Shown piece by piece: positions 27,219 to 36,321 of a stretch of 64,000 bases of DNA; positions within the stretch are counted from its first letter, which is position 1, and every line of letters starts with the position of its first letter. A program made the position numbers and the translations under genes. The notes beneath the pieces were generated by a model. The model saw only the letters and a list, made by a program, of their open reading frames with translations, ran no database searches and was not told where the DNA came from. The stretch is from Sphingorhabdus lutea. GTDB lineage: Bacteria > Pseudomonadota > Alphaproteobacteria > Sphingomonadales > Sphingomonadaceae. Location: contig NZ_CP018154.1 of NCBI RefSeq assembly GCF_001889025.1, positions 734,501 to 798,500 of the forward strand, read 5' to 3'.

Positions 27219-27995
27219 ATGAAAATGCAGTATCATGTCAAAGCCTATCATGGCTTAGGGCGCAGCTTTGCCCGCACTCGCTTCATATCGGCTTCAACTG
27301 CGCTATTTATAACTTTTGCCGCCATTGGATTTGTAAATAATGCACAGGCGGAAACAGGGCGGGTTGATCAGGTGGAACAATTAGATGGTGAGGCAGGTGA
27401 GTTTGAACTTGAATCGCAAAATATCTGGGTGCCAAAATATGATGGTGAGGCGTCCCAATTGGCAATGGGTTTAACATTTGAATATGGGCTTTTGGATAAT
27501 TTTATCATTGGAACAGAGGCAGAGTTTGAACGTGAAGACGGCGAAAATTTTGGATTAAGCGAATTTGCGGCACAGGCAAAATGGATTGCATTATCCCCGC
27601 AGGAAAATGCAGTCGGGCTAGGCATACAATCTTCTATTATCTATAATTTTGAAGATGATGCATTGAGCACAGAAACATTTTTTATCGCGGCAATAGATGG
27701 CAAAGAATGGACGGCAGCGGCAAATATCATTGCATCAAGCGAAGCTGGCAATCTGGGCAAATTTGACCTTGGCTATAGCGCGCGGGCGGACAAGGAAATT
27801 GGCAAAAATATGCAATTGGGTATGGAAATTGGCGGAGATATTGCCGTCGATGATCCAAAGGCGCATTGGATGGGCCCGGTTATTTCATTTGAACCCATAG
27901 AAAAAGGCCCTGAATTAGAAATCTCAGCCTTTACCGGATTAAATCAAAATAGTCCGGATGTACAATTTCGTTTGGAAATTGATTGGGAATTTTAA
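27219..27995 (+). CDS. Putative outer-membrane beta-barrel protein
   Basis: This 258-residue protein has a signal peptide ending NNAQA. The mature part is built of alternating hydrophobic/polar strands (LAMGLTFEYGLLDNFIIGTEAEF, FAAQAKWIALS) and ends in aromatic Phe (EIDWEF), the usual outer-membrane insertion signal. It resembles transporter-like or MetA-pathway barrels only in style, and I do not assign a family. The ATG at 27219 gives a better N-terminus than the one at 27204, which overlaps the GGDEF-EAL stop codon. It lies 4 bp after that gene and is probably co-transcribed. Confidence 0.6.
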   Translation: MKMQYHVKAYHGLGRSFARTRFISASTALFITFAAIGFVNNAQAETGRVDQVEQLDGEAGEFELESQNIWVPKYDGEASQLAMGLTFEYGLLDNFIIGTEAEFEREDGENFGLSEFAAQAKWIALSPQENAVGLGIQSSIIYNFEDDALSTETFFIAAIDGKEWTAAANIIASSEAGNLGKFDLGYSARADKEIGKNMQLGMEIGGDIAVDDPKAHWMGPVISFEPIEKGPELEISAFTGLNQNSPDVQFRLEIDWEF

Positions 27996-28149
27996 TTTTT
28001 TCAGCGCCGATTTAAAAAGATTATAGTATCGTTTATTAGCGATGCTTATCATTTGCCATTAAATAATTATGCCTCCGGCCAGATATTATATAACAACATA
28101 ATTTATCCACAATTTTGCGTATAAAGATGGTGTATGGACGGGGCATAAA

Positions 28150-29736
28150 ATGAAGTTGAAATTATTCCATAAACTATTTTTATTGGTTGCCGCGACTGCG
28201 CTTGTCGCGGCATTGGCTATGGCGTCCATTATGGCGTGGAACCTTAATCGCGGATTTTCAGGTTATTTGGAATCTAGAGATGTAGAGGCATTAGATGCCT
28301 ATACCGACTTAATCGTGCGCCAAATTGATGAAAATGGCGGCGTTCAGGCATTGGAAAAAGGCACAGTTTCTTTGGCAGATGTGCATAATATTTTGGTTGA
28401 GAATGCCTTGATACCAGGCAGGTTGAGGCCCAATCCACCGGGCAAAAGGCCTCCCAAATCAAGGGAGGATTTAGAGGCAAATTCAAATATCATTAATGGG
28501 CAGGCCAAATTCCCGCCGCCGCCGCCCAACCGCGCAATGCCGGGTGAAATTCCCCCGCCAGGTTCGTTTCCAAGGGCGGGTGATGAACTGCGCCGCCCTC
28601 CGCAATCGCTTACTTCGCCTGCTCGCGGCCCTGGTTTCCTTGCCCCGCGGCTATTGCTATATGATATGAAAGGAAATCAAGTCGCAGGGCCGCCGCCTGC
28701 GCGTCATGGTCCAAAAATGATGGAAAGGCCGATTTTAATGGGCGGTAAGAATATTGCCATTGCCAAAATGATTCCATCTGGACCTACGCCATCTGCCGTG
28801 GAGGCAAGGTTTTTGAAAAACCAATATTTATATGCGGTGTTTTTGGTTATAGGGTTAATGTTTTTTGCCGCCTTTGCTGCATGGTGTTTTGCCCGTGCGG
28901 GGGCGCGGCGGCTTGCAAATATGGAATTGGTGACCAGAGAAATTGCGGGAGGAAATTTTAATGCCCGCGTGCAAACCAATGGACATGACGAAGTGTCGAT
29001 GATGGCGCATGATATCAACCAAATGGCAGAAAGCCTTGCCAGAGCTGATCATGCACGGCGCGGCTGGTTGGCTGAAATTGGGCATGAATTACGGACACCG
29101 CTGACCGTTTTGACGGGGGAGTTGGATGCGTTGAAAGACGGTGTTAGGCCATTAAATCAACAAGCGATAAGTTCGTTGAAAGAAGAAACGGACCGTTTGG
29201 GTGATTTAATCGAAGATTTGCATTTCATGGCTGTTTCTGACCTGACAAATGCACCCAGCAGTTTTTCGTCATATGATGCAGTAAATTTATTTAATATAGT
29301 GACCAATCGTTTTGCCTCGGTTTTTGAAAAAAATGGTTTGGAATTTGAGATAAATAGTGGAGAGGAACAGGCGCTTCGGGTTATTTGGGATGGGAAGCGG
29401 ATTGAACAATTATTGGGAAATTTATTGACAAATGCGCAGCGTTATACCGACGCGCCTGGTGTTGTTCGGGCAAGCATTGGCCGTGAGGATGATATGATAA
29501 ATTTTATTATAGAGGATAGCCCCCCCTCTGTTCCGAAAAAAGCATTAGCATTTTTATTTGAGCCATTATACCGTTTAGAGGAGGCAAGAGACCGTATTTC
29601 CGGCGGTAGTGGTTTGGGGCTTGCCGTTTGTAAAGCCATTGTGGAGGTGCATGGCGGCAAGATAAAGGCCCGTAAATCAAGTTTAGGGGGTCTGTTAATA
29701 GAAGTAAAATTGCCGATGGAGGCGAAACGCCCATAA
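28150..29736 (+). CDS. Sensor histidine kinase, BaeS-like
   Basis: The product has 528 residues. It has a membrane helix at 8-29, a periplasmic domain of about 195 residues, a second helix at 225-247, HAMP, the H-box EIGHELRTPL with phospho-acceptor His312, N-box NLLTNAQRY (424-432) and G2 box GGSGLGLAV. The periplasmic loop has an unusual proline-rich insert (about 92-190, with PPPPP and PPP runs). The G1 box reads EDSPPSV, where BaeS-type kinases usually have DDSAPGV, so a glycine is lost. Its stop overlaps the response regulator start by one base. The signal is unknown; BaeS relatives sense envelope stress, and the next genes are envelope proteins of the YHYH module. Confidence 0.86.
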   Translation: MKLKLFHKLFLLVAATALVAALAMASIMAWNLNRGFSGYLESRDVEALDAYTDLIVRQIDENGGVQALEKGTVSLADVHNILVENALIPGRLRPNPPGKRPPKSREDLEANSNIINGQAKFPPPPPNRAMPGEIPPPGSFPRAGDELRRPPQSLTSPARGPGFLAPRLLLYDMKGNQVAGPPPARHGPKMMERPILMGGKNIAIAKMIPSGPTPSAVEARFLKNQYLYAVFLVIGLMFFAAFAAWCFARAGARRLANMELVTREIAGGNFNARVQTNGHDEVSMMAHDINQMAESLARADHARRGWLAEIGHELRTPLTVLTGELDALKDGVRPLNQQAISSLKEETDRLGDLIEDLHFMAVSDLTNAPSSFSSYDAVNLFNIVTNRFASVFEKNGLEFEINSGEEQALRVIWDGKRIEQLLGNLLTNAQRYTDAPGVVRASIGREDDMINFIIEDSPPSVPKKALAFLFEPLYRLEEARDRISGGSGLGLAVCKAIVEVHGGKIKARKSSLGGLLIEVKLPMEAKRP

Positions 29737-30416
29737 TGACAAATCGCAGCATATATATTGTCGAGGATGACCGTAAAATTGCAGCATTGCTGTCGGATTA
29801 TCTAAAAAATGCAGGGCATGATACAAAAATATTTTTAGACGGTCGTTCGGTCGTGTCGTCGGTCCGGTCATCGCCGCCCAGTGCCATTATTTTGGACCTT
29901 ATGCTGCCTGCATCAGACGGCATGACCATTTGCCGCGAGTTAAGAAAATTTAGCGCAGTCCCAATTTTAATGTTAACCGCACGTTCTGATGAAATTGACA
30001 AAATTGCCGGATTAAATGACGGCGCAGATGATTATGTCACAAAACCATTTAGCGCCAGAGAGGTTGTCACACGCATAAATACCTTAATCCGAAGATATGA
30101 AGGCCGTGTGACCGGCGATCCAAGCTCCAGTAAATATATGATTGATGATGAAGGCAAGCGCATTTCATGGAACGGCATTTGGATGAAATTATCAACATCG
30201 GAATTTAATATTTTATCGACCATGATGCGCCGCCCTGGTCGGATATATTCGCGCGACCAACTGCTTGATACCATTAGCGATCAATCGCTGGAATCTGGCG
30301 ATAGAGCGATTGACAGCCATATAAAAAATATTCGCCGTAAATTACATAATATTGACCCAAAAGATAATTCAATTGAATCAGTATATGGTGCAGGTTACCG
30401 ATTCAGAAATGATTGA
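29736..30416 (+). CDS. OmpR/BaeR-family response regulator
   Basis: This 226-residue regulator has a receiver domain with acidic pair D11-D12, phospho-acceptor Asp54 in LDLMLP, Thr81 and Lys103 (VTKPF). A winged-helix DNA-binding domain follows, ending in the typical RRKL and YGAGYRF. It shares the TAATG junction with the kinase gene and so forms one translation unit with it. Convergent transcription with the His-rich protein gene leaves only 58 bp between them, so regulation of that cluster is possible but not shown. Confidence 0.92.
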   Translation: MTNRSIYIVEDDRKIAALLSDYLKNAGHDTKIFLDGRSVVSSVRSSPPSAIILDLMLPASDGMTICRELRKFSAVPILMLTARSDEIDKIAGLNDGADDYVTKPFSAREVVTRINTLIRRYEGRVTGDPSSSKYMIDDEGKRISWNGIWMKLSTSEFNILSTMMRRPGRIYSRDQLLDTISDQSLESGDRAIDSHIKNIRRKLHNIDPKDNSIESVYGAGYRFRND

Positions 30417-30474
30417 ATAAAATTCCAGTTCATCATTTCATTTTTTGATTAAAAGCCAAAATCTAATCTTGAAA

Positions 30475-30996
30475 TTATATATTGGGTTTTTTGAAAAATT
30501 CGTGCCAATTTAATGCAGGGGTCAATGTCGCCAATTCCTTTTCCACGCCCATTGTTGCCCGAATAACCATCTTGCCTTCATCACTATGTGTCCCAAAAAG
30601 GTTGGTGCTGATAATAGGATTATTGGGGATTTCATCAAATTGCACACGGTATAAAATAACCACATAGTCACTATGGTGATGATGGTCGCCATCTGTTTCT
30701 GGCGGCATCGCCATGACCATTAAATCCGTGCCTTTTTTACCATTATTGGTGATAGTGAAACCAGATTTAAATTGCTGCTCAATCCATTTTTCTTGATTGC
30801 GAATTTCGCGCAGCGAAGCCTTGCCATCCTTATTCTCATCCACATTGGGCAATGCGGATATCGGCACGGAGACCACAAAATTGGCGCTGTTATCCAATAT
30901 TTTCATCGTCACATTTTGCTTGGGCAATAAATGCGCCTGTAACGACATTGGCACCATCAACATTGATAGTAAAAGAACAGGGCGAAATAGCTTCAT
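30475..30996 (-). CDS. Periplasmic EF-hand-like, His-rich protein
   Basis: This 173-residue protein has a signal peptide ending SLQAHL. An acidic loop DENKDGKASLREIR (about 53-66) fits an EF-hand calcium site, and a GDHHHHSDY cluster (about 103-111) suggests transition-metal binding. The early part resembles the periplasmic extension found before HupE/UreJ-like proteins, but no membrane domain is present. It overlaps the upstream YHYH gene by ATGA and is co-transcribed with it. Function unknown; metal handling is an inference. Confidence 0.65.
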   Translation of the reverse strand: MKLFRPVLLLSMLMVPMSLQAHLLPKQNVTMKILDNSANFVVSVPISALPNVDENKDGKASLREIRNQEKWIEQQFKSGFTITNNGKKGTDLMVMAMPPETDGDHHHHSDYVVILYRVQFDEIPNNPIISTNLFGTHSDEGKMVIRATMGVEKELATLTPALNWHEFFKKPNI

Positions 30997-32414
30997 TGTC
31001 CTGGCCCTCCGCCACCACCGCGACCGCCACCACCGCCGCCACGGCCGCCGCGTTCACCACCTCTTTTGCCTTTACCTTGGCCTTCACCTTGTCCGCCACC
31101 TTGTCTACGAACTTCGGGTTGACTATCAATTGAACCTTTGACGCATCGTTGAATATAGGGATATGCGTCGGTGGCATAATAATGATAAATTCCTTGAGGA
31201 AATTCGGGTGTGACGCCGAAACGACCATTGCATTGGTCAAGATCGCCTAATCCCTCGACATATTCCCAATCTTGCATGAATGCGCCCATTGGAATTATGG
31301 CTGTCGATGGTCTTCCGGTGTCGGGATTTTGTTTTAATTGATAGCTTGTCCGCATCATTTTAAGAGTGCCAAGCATCATATTTGCACCGGGATATCCAAA
31401 GCGGGCATATACAGGAAACCCATCCGCAGCCCATCCAATTAAGGCCATTTCCTCGCCTGCTTTTGCCTTTTGTGACAACATGCCATTGGGCACGCCATGA
31501 TAATGATAAGCGCCCGTGGGTTGGACATGGGCATTATTCATATCTTCGCCAAAATCAAAAATATCCTGTCCCAATGCTTCAATATTCCATCGGCCGCCAC
31601 CGCCTGGCCCCAATGGGCATTGTTCGGGATTGGTAATATCATCGCTACAGCTTCCGCCAGTGCCAGGGTCAAATTTCACGCCATTTAACCCCATAACGGG
31701 TTCTTTAACCCGTCCACCAGGGCCCGAATAGGCTATAGGGGAGGTTGTCACGACAAAATGGACATTTTGCTGGGAAATTTTATTTGGGTTGGCGGGGTTT
31801 GGGAAAGCACCAATTTCATGATCCGGCACGGCATTTGCTGTTAAAAGGCGCTGGCCTCTATCACAATTCCATTTTGCGATGCTGGTCAGGCCAATTTGAT
31901 CATTTTTCTTATTCACTTCATAATTGCACAAAACGCCAATTGTATATGCCTTGGTCGATGGAATGGGCGTCCCGCTATTATTTTCGCCCATTGGCGGACC
32001 GCCTGCGCCACCTCCACCTCCAGGCCCACGCCCCTGAGGTCCTGCTCCAGCCCCTGGGCCTTGACCTTGATCTGGACCTCGGCCTTGACCTTGGCCCATA
32101 GATTGACCTTCTGGCCCGCCACCACGATTATCACCTTGGGCAGGAACACATGCCAATGGCTTTCCTTCGGGGGCATGGCAAAAACCGGTTTGATTGCTGC
32201 CATCTGCATTATTCACCACGCAGCTTTCTTCGGCTTTTTTGGCGGTGCAGGCTTGTAACATCGCATCGCTTGGTTGGCCGCCTGCTCGCTGGGGGCCTCT
32301 TTCACCGCGTGACGGCGCTTGTTGGGCACCAATTTGGCTGGCGCTTAATGCCGATATTGTGGCGGCAGTGCAAAATATCATTGCTCTTATTTTGGGGCCT
32401 TTGGCGTACTTCAT
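30993..32414 (-). CDS. Secreted YHYH-domain protein with Gly-rich linkers
   Basis: This 473-residue protein has a signal peptide ending IGAQ. After a short Cys-containing region (about 56-90) and a low-complexity GQGQG/Gly-Pro linker (100-145), the YHYH domain spans about 155-430. It includes QPTGAYHYHG (YHYH at 303-306) and the later QGIYHYYATDAYPY. The tail (440-473) is an RGG-like stretch of Arg and Gly. YHYH domains are annotated in many marine and soil bacteria but lack a known function; the conserved His/Tyr cluster suggests a metal site. It is divergent from a second YHYH gene at 32607 and transcribed with the His-rich protein. Confidence 0.82.
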   Translation of the reverse strand: MKYAKGPKIRAMIFCTAATISALSASQIGAQQAPSRGERGPQRAGGQPSDAMLQACTAKKAEESCVVNNADGSNQTGFCHAPEGKPLACVPAQGDNRGGGPEGQSMGQGQGRGPDQGQGPGAGAGPQGRGPGGGGGAGGPPMGENNSGTPIPSTKAYTIGVLCNYEVNKKNDQIGLTSIAKWNCDRGQRLLTANAVPDHEIGAFPNPANPNKISQQNVHFVVTTSPIAYSGPGGRVKEPVMGLNGVKFDPGTGGSCSDDITNPEQCPLGPGGGGRWNIEALGQDIFDFGEDMNNAHVQPTGAYHYHGVPNGMLSQKAKAGEEMALIGWAADGFPVYARFGYPGANMMLGTLKMMRTSYQLKQNPDTGRPSTAIIPMGAFMQDWEYVEGLGDLDQCNGRFGVTPEFPQGIYHYYATDAYPYIQRCVKGSIDSQPEVRRQGGGQGEGQGKGKRGGERGGRGGGGGGRGGGGGPGQ

Positions 32415-32606
32415 CTACGTTTGACTTTCAAAAATAATATAAGTTAGTCAATAATTTTGACATTAAAATAATTTTTAAGACATGAATGTGGATAGATTAT
32501 GAGCGTTGAATAAATGGGCTAAAATTTTTTACATTTAAATAATCATCCACATTGCCTCCACAATTTTAACATATCTCACCATGAATAATTTTTTTGGGAG
32601 GCGAAA

Positions 32607-33701
32607 ATGAACAACCGACATAATAATTTTCATCGCGGCATATTATCGGCGGCAACCATGTCTTTTTTACTGGTTGCTTGTGGTGGCGGCGATAGCGGCT
32701 CATCCAGTTCAAGCGGTTCTGTTACATTAACCGTTTCTGGTGCGCCAACAATTGGCATCGCGACGCCAGGAAATAATAGTGCGAGTATCGCATTTACCGC
32801 CCCATCATCAAATGGCGGTGCGACCATTACATCCTATACGGCCACTTGTACTGCAAATGGCGCGTCCGTCACTGCAACAAATAGCGGTTCACCAATTAGC
32901 GTCACAGGGCTTAGCAATGGCACGACCTATAGCTGCACTGTTACCGCGACAAACTCGGTCGGAACAAGCGCGGCCTCTGCCGCAGTATCGGTTACACCCT
33001 CTGCAAGTGCGACATCCAGCCTGCCTTCGGCCTTTAACCAATTTGGCGCCAATGTGAAGGTTGTGTATAATGAATCCGCCGGAACAGTGACATTGGAGGC
33101 AGCAGGTCGCCCCGATCATCAATCGCCATATTGGAACCCCAATGGAACAAGTGGTTTATATGTGGCCCCTGGTTTAGAAACGACGGTGGCGTCCATGTCA
33201 CCGGGATATATTGACAATTACACCAATAAATATTTTTTAACAGTTCCTGTTAATCCGCAAAAAGCATCCACCACCACGGCAACTAGCTTGGGGGCAATTG
33301 GGATAGCCATTACCGGATCGCCAATATTTAATGGCCAAGAAGGACCGAATGTAAATCTTGATTCAGGGGTTATTTCTGGTTTTGACAATTATGGCGCACA
33401 TACCGGGCCGCAGGTTTATCATTATCATTTAGAACCAACACCCATTTCAAATGACGATATAAAATTATTTGCGATATTGCGTGACGGTTTCTTTTTATAT
33501 GGCCGTAAATGTGCCTCTACAGGAACGCATCCGACCGATTTGGACGCATCTGGCGGTCATACAAGCATCACGCAATATTCAACCACAGCTGTTTATCATT
33601 ATCATATTAAAAATCAGATATATCTGACGGTTAATAACAAAAATGCTTATTTGTTATTTGATGGTGCATATCAAGGAACTCCAAATAGCGTTACCAATTA
33701 A
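32607..33701 (+). CDS. YHYH-domain lipoprotein with fibronectin type III domain
   Basis: The product has 364 residues. A lipobox LVAC with Cys25 is followed by a Gly/Ser spacer, one fibronectin type III domain (about 45-132, ending VTATNSVGTSAASAAVSVTP) and a YHYH domain. That domain has two copies of the motif, VYHYHLEP (YHYH 271-274) and VYHYHIKN (330-333). Unlike the neighbour on the other strand, it is anchored to a membrane. A GGGAGG-like ribosome site (TTGGGAGGC) precedes the ATG. The divergent arrangement with the first YHYH gene suggests joint control from the 192-bp spacer. Confidence 0.83.
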   Translation: MNNRHNNFHRGILSAATMSFLLVACGGGDSGSSSSSGSVTLTVSGAPTIGIATPGNNSASIAFTAPSSNGGATITSYTATCTANGASVTATNSGSPISVTGLSNGTTYSCTVTATNSVGTSAASAAVSVTPSASATSSLPSAFNQFGANVKVVYNESAGTVTLEAAGRPDHQSPYWNPNGTSGLYVAPGLETTVASMSPGYIDNYTNKYFLTVPVNPQKASTTTATSLGAIGIAITGSPIFNGQEGPNVNLDSGVISGFDNYGAHTGPQVYHYHLEPTPISNDDIKLFAILRDGFFLYGRKCASTGTHPTDLDASGGHTSITQYSTTAVYHYHIKNQIYLTVNNKNAYLLFDGAYQGTPNSVTN

Positions 33702-33711
33702 GGAAGATAGG

Positions 33712-34314
33712 ATGAGCCGCAATATTTGGGTGAAAAACATGGCGGCGACATGCATGGTCGCAGGGTTTGGCGCGGCCATTGCCTATGATATATTGAACTT
33801 TAGGCATTTGGCGCCTGTTCAAATTGCCGAGCATGCACAGATTGTCCAGGATGCACAGATTGTCATCGACACCAGCCACGGGCTTCGCATCTATCAGGGT
33901 GTGCCCTTTACTGGTGAAATTCAATCCCGCCACCCAAATGGTCAACTGGCATCGGCTGATCCATTTAAGGCGGGACGCCGTGATGGCAAATTGCGGCTAT
34001 ATTTCCCAAATGGTGTTTTGGGATATGAAGCAACATTTAAAAATGGCATTCGCGAGGGATGGACCAAAACATGGTGGGATAATGGAAGCCGACGTTCATT
34101 AACAATGTTCGCCGATGATTTGGAACAGGGCGTGGCGTGGCAATGGTATGCCGGCGGCGAAAAATTTAAAAGATATAATTTTAAAAATGGCCAACCTGTG
34201 GGGCTGCAAAAAGGGTGGCGGCCCAATGGAAAATTATTTAGCAATTTTGAAATAAAAGGCGGCCGCACATATGGCCTTAACAATGCAATGGCATGTTTTA
34301 CGATTAAATCTTAA
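33712..34314 (+). CDS. Membrane-anchored MORN-repeat (YwqK-like) protein
   Basis: This 200-residue protein starts with an N-terminal hydrophobic anchor (about 8-27). Tandem MORN_2-type repeats follow (GVPFTGEIQSRHPNGQLAS, GRRDGKLRLYFPNG, GIREGWTKTWWDNG, GWRPNGKLFS). Such proteins are often named YwqK-family antitoxins, but no toxin gene is adjacent here. The ATG at 33712 has AAGGAAG seven bases upstream and lies 10 bp after the YHYH lipoprotein stop, so the two form an operon. It converges with the SCO gene. Its role is unknown; it probably serves as a protein- or lipid-binding scaffold on the periplasmic side. Confidence 0.78.
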   Translation: MSRNIWVKNMAATCMVAGFGAAIAYDILNFRHLAPVQIAEHAQIVQDAQIVIDTSHGLRIYQGVPFTGEIQSRHPNGQLASADPFKAGRRDGKLRLYFPNGVLGYEATFKNGIREGWTKTWWDNGSRRSLTMFADDLEQGVAWQWYAGGEKFKRYNFKNGQPVGLQKGWRPNGKLFSNFEIKGGRTYGLNNAMACFTIKS

Positions 34315-34352
34315 CAATCAATAAATCAAAAAAATTAAAAAATATCCATATA

Positions 34353-35087
34353 TTAAATGGTGTTTAATTCTTTTTTCAATAATTTAATATCATCGGTCAA
34401 ATTGAACATGGCATAGGATGACATGCCGCTGTAAACACCGCGAATTCTGCCATTATGATCGATTAACAATATATTATCTGTGTGCAGGAAATTGCCCTTA
34501 TTATTTGGCTTTCCCAAATCCTCATCTGCAAAATAGCCTTGCCTTGCAATTTGGTAAATTTCGCTTTTCTTACCAGTTACTAAATTCCATTTGCCGCTTT
34601 CTATTGAATGTTTTTTTGCATATTCATGCAAAGCCTCAACAGTATCAATTTCGGGTGTGATGGAATGTGATATTAATTGGACTTTGTCATCATTTAAAAA
34701 TTCCTGCTGTATTTGCCGCAGCCTAAGATTCACGGTTGTGCATATGGCCGGACAGGTCGCAAAGAAAAAGGAAACAACATAAATTTTCCCCTTCATACTT
34801 TCATTGCTTACCGATTTCCCATCTTGATTAGTAAATTTAAATGATGGAATTTTATGGATATTATCAATTTCCTTTGACGCAGGATCATACCAAATGGGGG
34901 TTAATTCCGCGCTATTATAATAGGGCAGGCTATTATTATCCTTTTGTCCGTTAACAGCTTTTTGCGCTGCATTTTCAAAACGGGATTTAGAAGCTGGCTG
35001 ATTTGTATTTGTGCATGCCGCAAGGATGATGGACAGGGTAAAAGACGCGCTAATCACATAGCGATTTGTAAATGAGCGCACAGACAT
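34353..35087 (-). CDS. SCO1/SenC-family lipoprotein (thioredoxin fold)
   Basis: This 244-residue protein has lipobox LAAC (Cys25). The SCO signature is complete: Cys112 and Cys116 in ATCPAICTT, and His202 in NFLHTDN, the three copper ligands of SCO proteins. The thioredoxin-like fold is evident (KIYVVSFFFATCP, DNILLIDHNGRIRGVY). SCO proteins deliver copper to, or reduce, the CuA site of cytochrome oxidase, but no oxidase gene is nearby. Its neighbours are the MORN and YHYH genes, so a different client is likely. GGGAGGGAAAT gives a strong ribosome site before the ATG. Confidence 0.86.
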   Translation of the reverse strand: MSVRSFTNRYVISASFTLSIILAACTNTNQPASKSRFENAAQKAVNGQKDNNSLPYYNSAELTPIWYDPASKEIDNIHKIPSFKFTNQDGKSVSNESMKGKIYVVSFFFATCPAICTTVNLRLRQIQQEFLNDDKVQLISHSITPEIDTVEALHEYAKKHSIESGKWNLVTGKKSEIYQIARQGYFADEDLGKPNNKGNFLHTDNILLIDHNGRIRGVYSGMSSYAMFNLTDDIKLLKKELNTI

Positions 35088-35308
35088 ATTTCCCTCCCAT
35101 AATAAAGATAATATTTATTTTGACGATAATTGTGGAGAGAATATGTGCATTATAAATAGACCAGATTAAGCCGCTACATTTTATATATATTTATAAGGAA
35201 AGTGCCAATAATTCCCGCAATTTTACCATCCACATTTCATCCACATTCTTAATGCACATTGTGCAATAGCATGAGTGCAAATTGCCTTTGCGATGAAAGA
35301 TTGTGCAA

Positions 35309-36004
35309 ATGAAGATATTGGTTTTAAAGACTGCTTTTATAGCTTTGCCTAATTTGCCAAAGTTGAAAATATTATGGCAGTTCAATATTATTGGCGTCAT
35401 TTTGTTTTTGATCATTGCTGTTATTCCAAAAGCACATGCCGATATTATGGAAATTGGCGAAGATGGCCCGCGTTGGATAGCAGGGCCATATGTGGCGGTG
35501 CACATTGTCAATGAATTTTCGGGCGAGGGGCAGGCGTTTGAGCTTGGGGAAGATTATGTCCTGCCCAATAATGCCTATGTTTATCCTGCAATGTTACGCG
35601 ATAAAATTCCTCCACAATATGCGGCAAAGGTTCATGAATTGGCGGCTCGATTTGACCTTAGCCCGACATTGATAGAGGCACTTATTTGGCAGGAAAGCCG
35701 CTGGAAACACAATGCATTATCACCCGCAGGTGCGCGTGGATTGGCGCAATTAATGCCCGGCACTGCCCGCGAAATGGGGGTTAACCCAGATGATCCATTT
35801 GCCAATTTGGAAGGCGGGGCGCGATATTTACGCCAACAGTTAGACCGGTTTGACGGTAATATAGAAAAGGCGCTTGCTGCCTATAATGCAGGGCCAAAGC
35901 GCGTCATTCAAGCAAATGGAATCCCCCAAATTAAGGAGACCCAAAATTATGTCGGGTCCATTATCAATAGATTATCTGATCATATGCGGAGCAACCATCA
36001 ATGA
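35309..36004 (+). CDS. virB1: VirB1-like lytic transglycosylase
   Basis: This 231-residue protein has a signal peptide (about 20-45, ending KAHA). A C-terminal SLT domain carries catalytic Glu129 in ALIWQESRWKHN, followed by GLAQLMPGTA and AYNAGP. It would open peptidoglycan for assembly of the secretion channel. A GTG at 35303 is an alternative start two codons upstream. The stop overlaps the virB2 start (ATGA), making it the first gene of the T4SS operon. Confidence 0.85.
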   Translation: MKILVLKTAFIALPNLPKLKILWQFNIIGVILFLIIAVIPKAHADIMEIGEDGPRWIAGPYVAVHIVNEFSGEGQAFELGEDYVLPNNAYVYPAMLRDKIPPQYAAKVHELAARFDLSPTLIEALIWQESRWKHNALSPAGARGLAQLMPGTAREMGVNPDDPFANLEGGARYLRQQLDRFDGNIEKALAAYNAGPKRVIQANGIPQIKETQNYVGSIINRLSDHMRSNHQ

Positions 36005-36315
36005 ATAAATTCTCTTCTTATATCATCGCAACCATATTGGTTTTTATTTTCGGGTTAAGCCCAAATGCCGCCATGGCGCAGGCATCTGATCCGCAGGGTT
36101 CTGGTCCCATTGTCGCCGCGCTTAGTTGGTTACAAGGGACATTAATGGGCAATGTGGCGACGGCTGTCGCGGTGATGGCGGTTGCGGCCGTTGGTTTTAT
36201 GATGTTAACTGGTCGCATGAATTGGCGGTTTGGCGGCACGGTTGTCATCGGCATTTTCATCCTATTCGGCGCGGGCACAATTGTTGCAGGAATACAAAGC
36301 GCGGCAATAGGGTGA
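36001..36315 (+). CDS. virB2: VirB2 pilin subunit (TrbC/VirB2 family)
   Basis: The product has 104 residues: a long signal peptide ending AAMA, followed by a short mature pilin with two hydrophobic helices (about 44-66 and 77-98) around a basic turn (GRMNWRFGG). Size, topology and position directly before virB3-virB4 fit VirB2. It starts in an ATGA overlap with the transglycosylase gene. Confidence 0.85.
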   Translation: MNKFSSYIIATILVFIFGLSPNAAMAQASDPQGSGPIVAALSWLQGTLMGNVATAVAVMAVAAVGFMMLTGRMNWRFGGTVVIGIFILFGAGTIVAGIQSAAIG

Positions 36316-36321
36316 TATAAG

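Noticed and set aside
33643..33711. Upstream start for the MORN protein
   Set aside because: It lies within the YHYH lipoprotein gene; ATG 33712 has a good ribosome site and begins a proper membrane anchor.
33712..34314. Antitoxin of a toxin-antitoxin pair
   Set aside because: Only the MORN repeats support that family name; no toxin-like gene is adjacent and the protein is membrane-anchored among envelope genes.
34353..35087. Cytochrome oxidase CuA assembly factor in an oxidase operon
   Set aside because: The SCO motif is intact, but no oxidase subunit or other assembly gene is present nearby.
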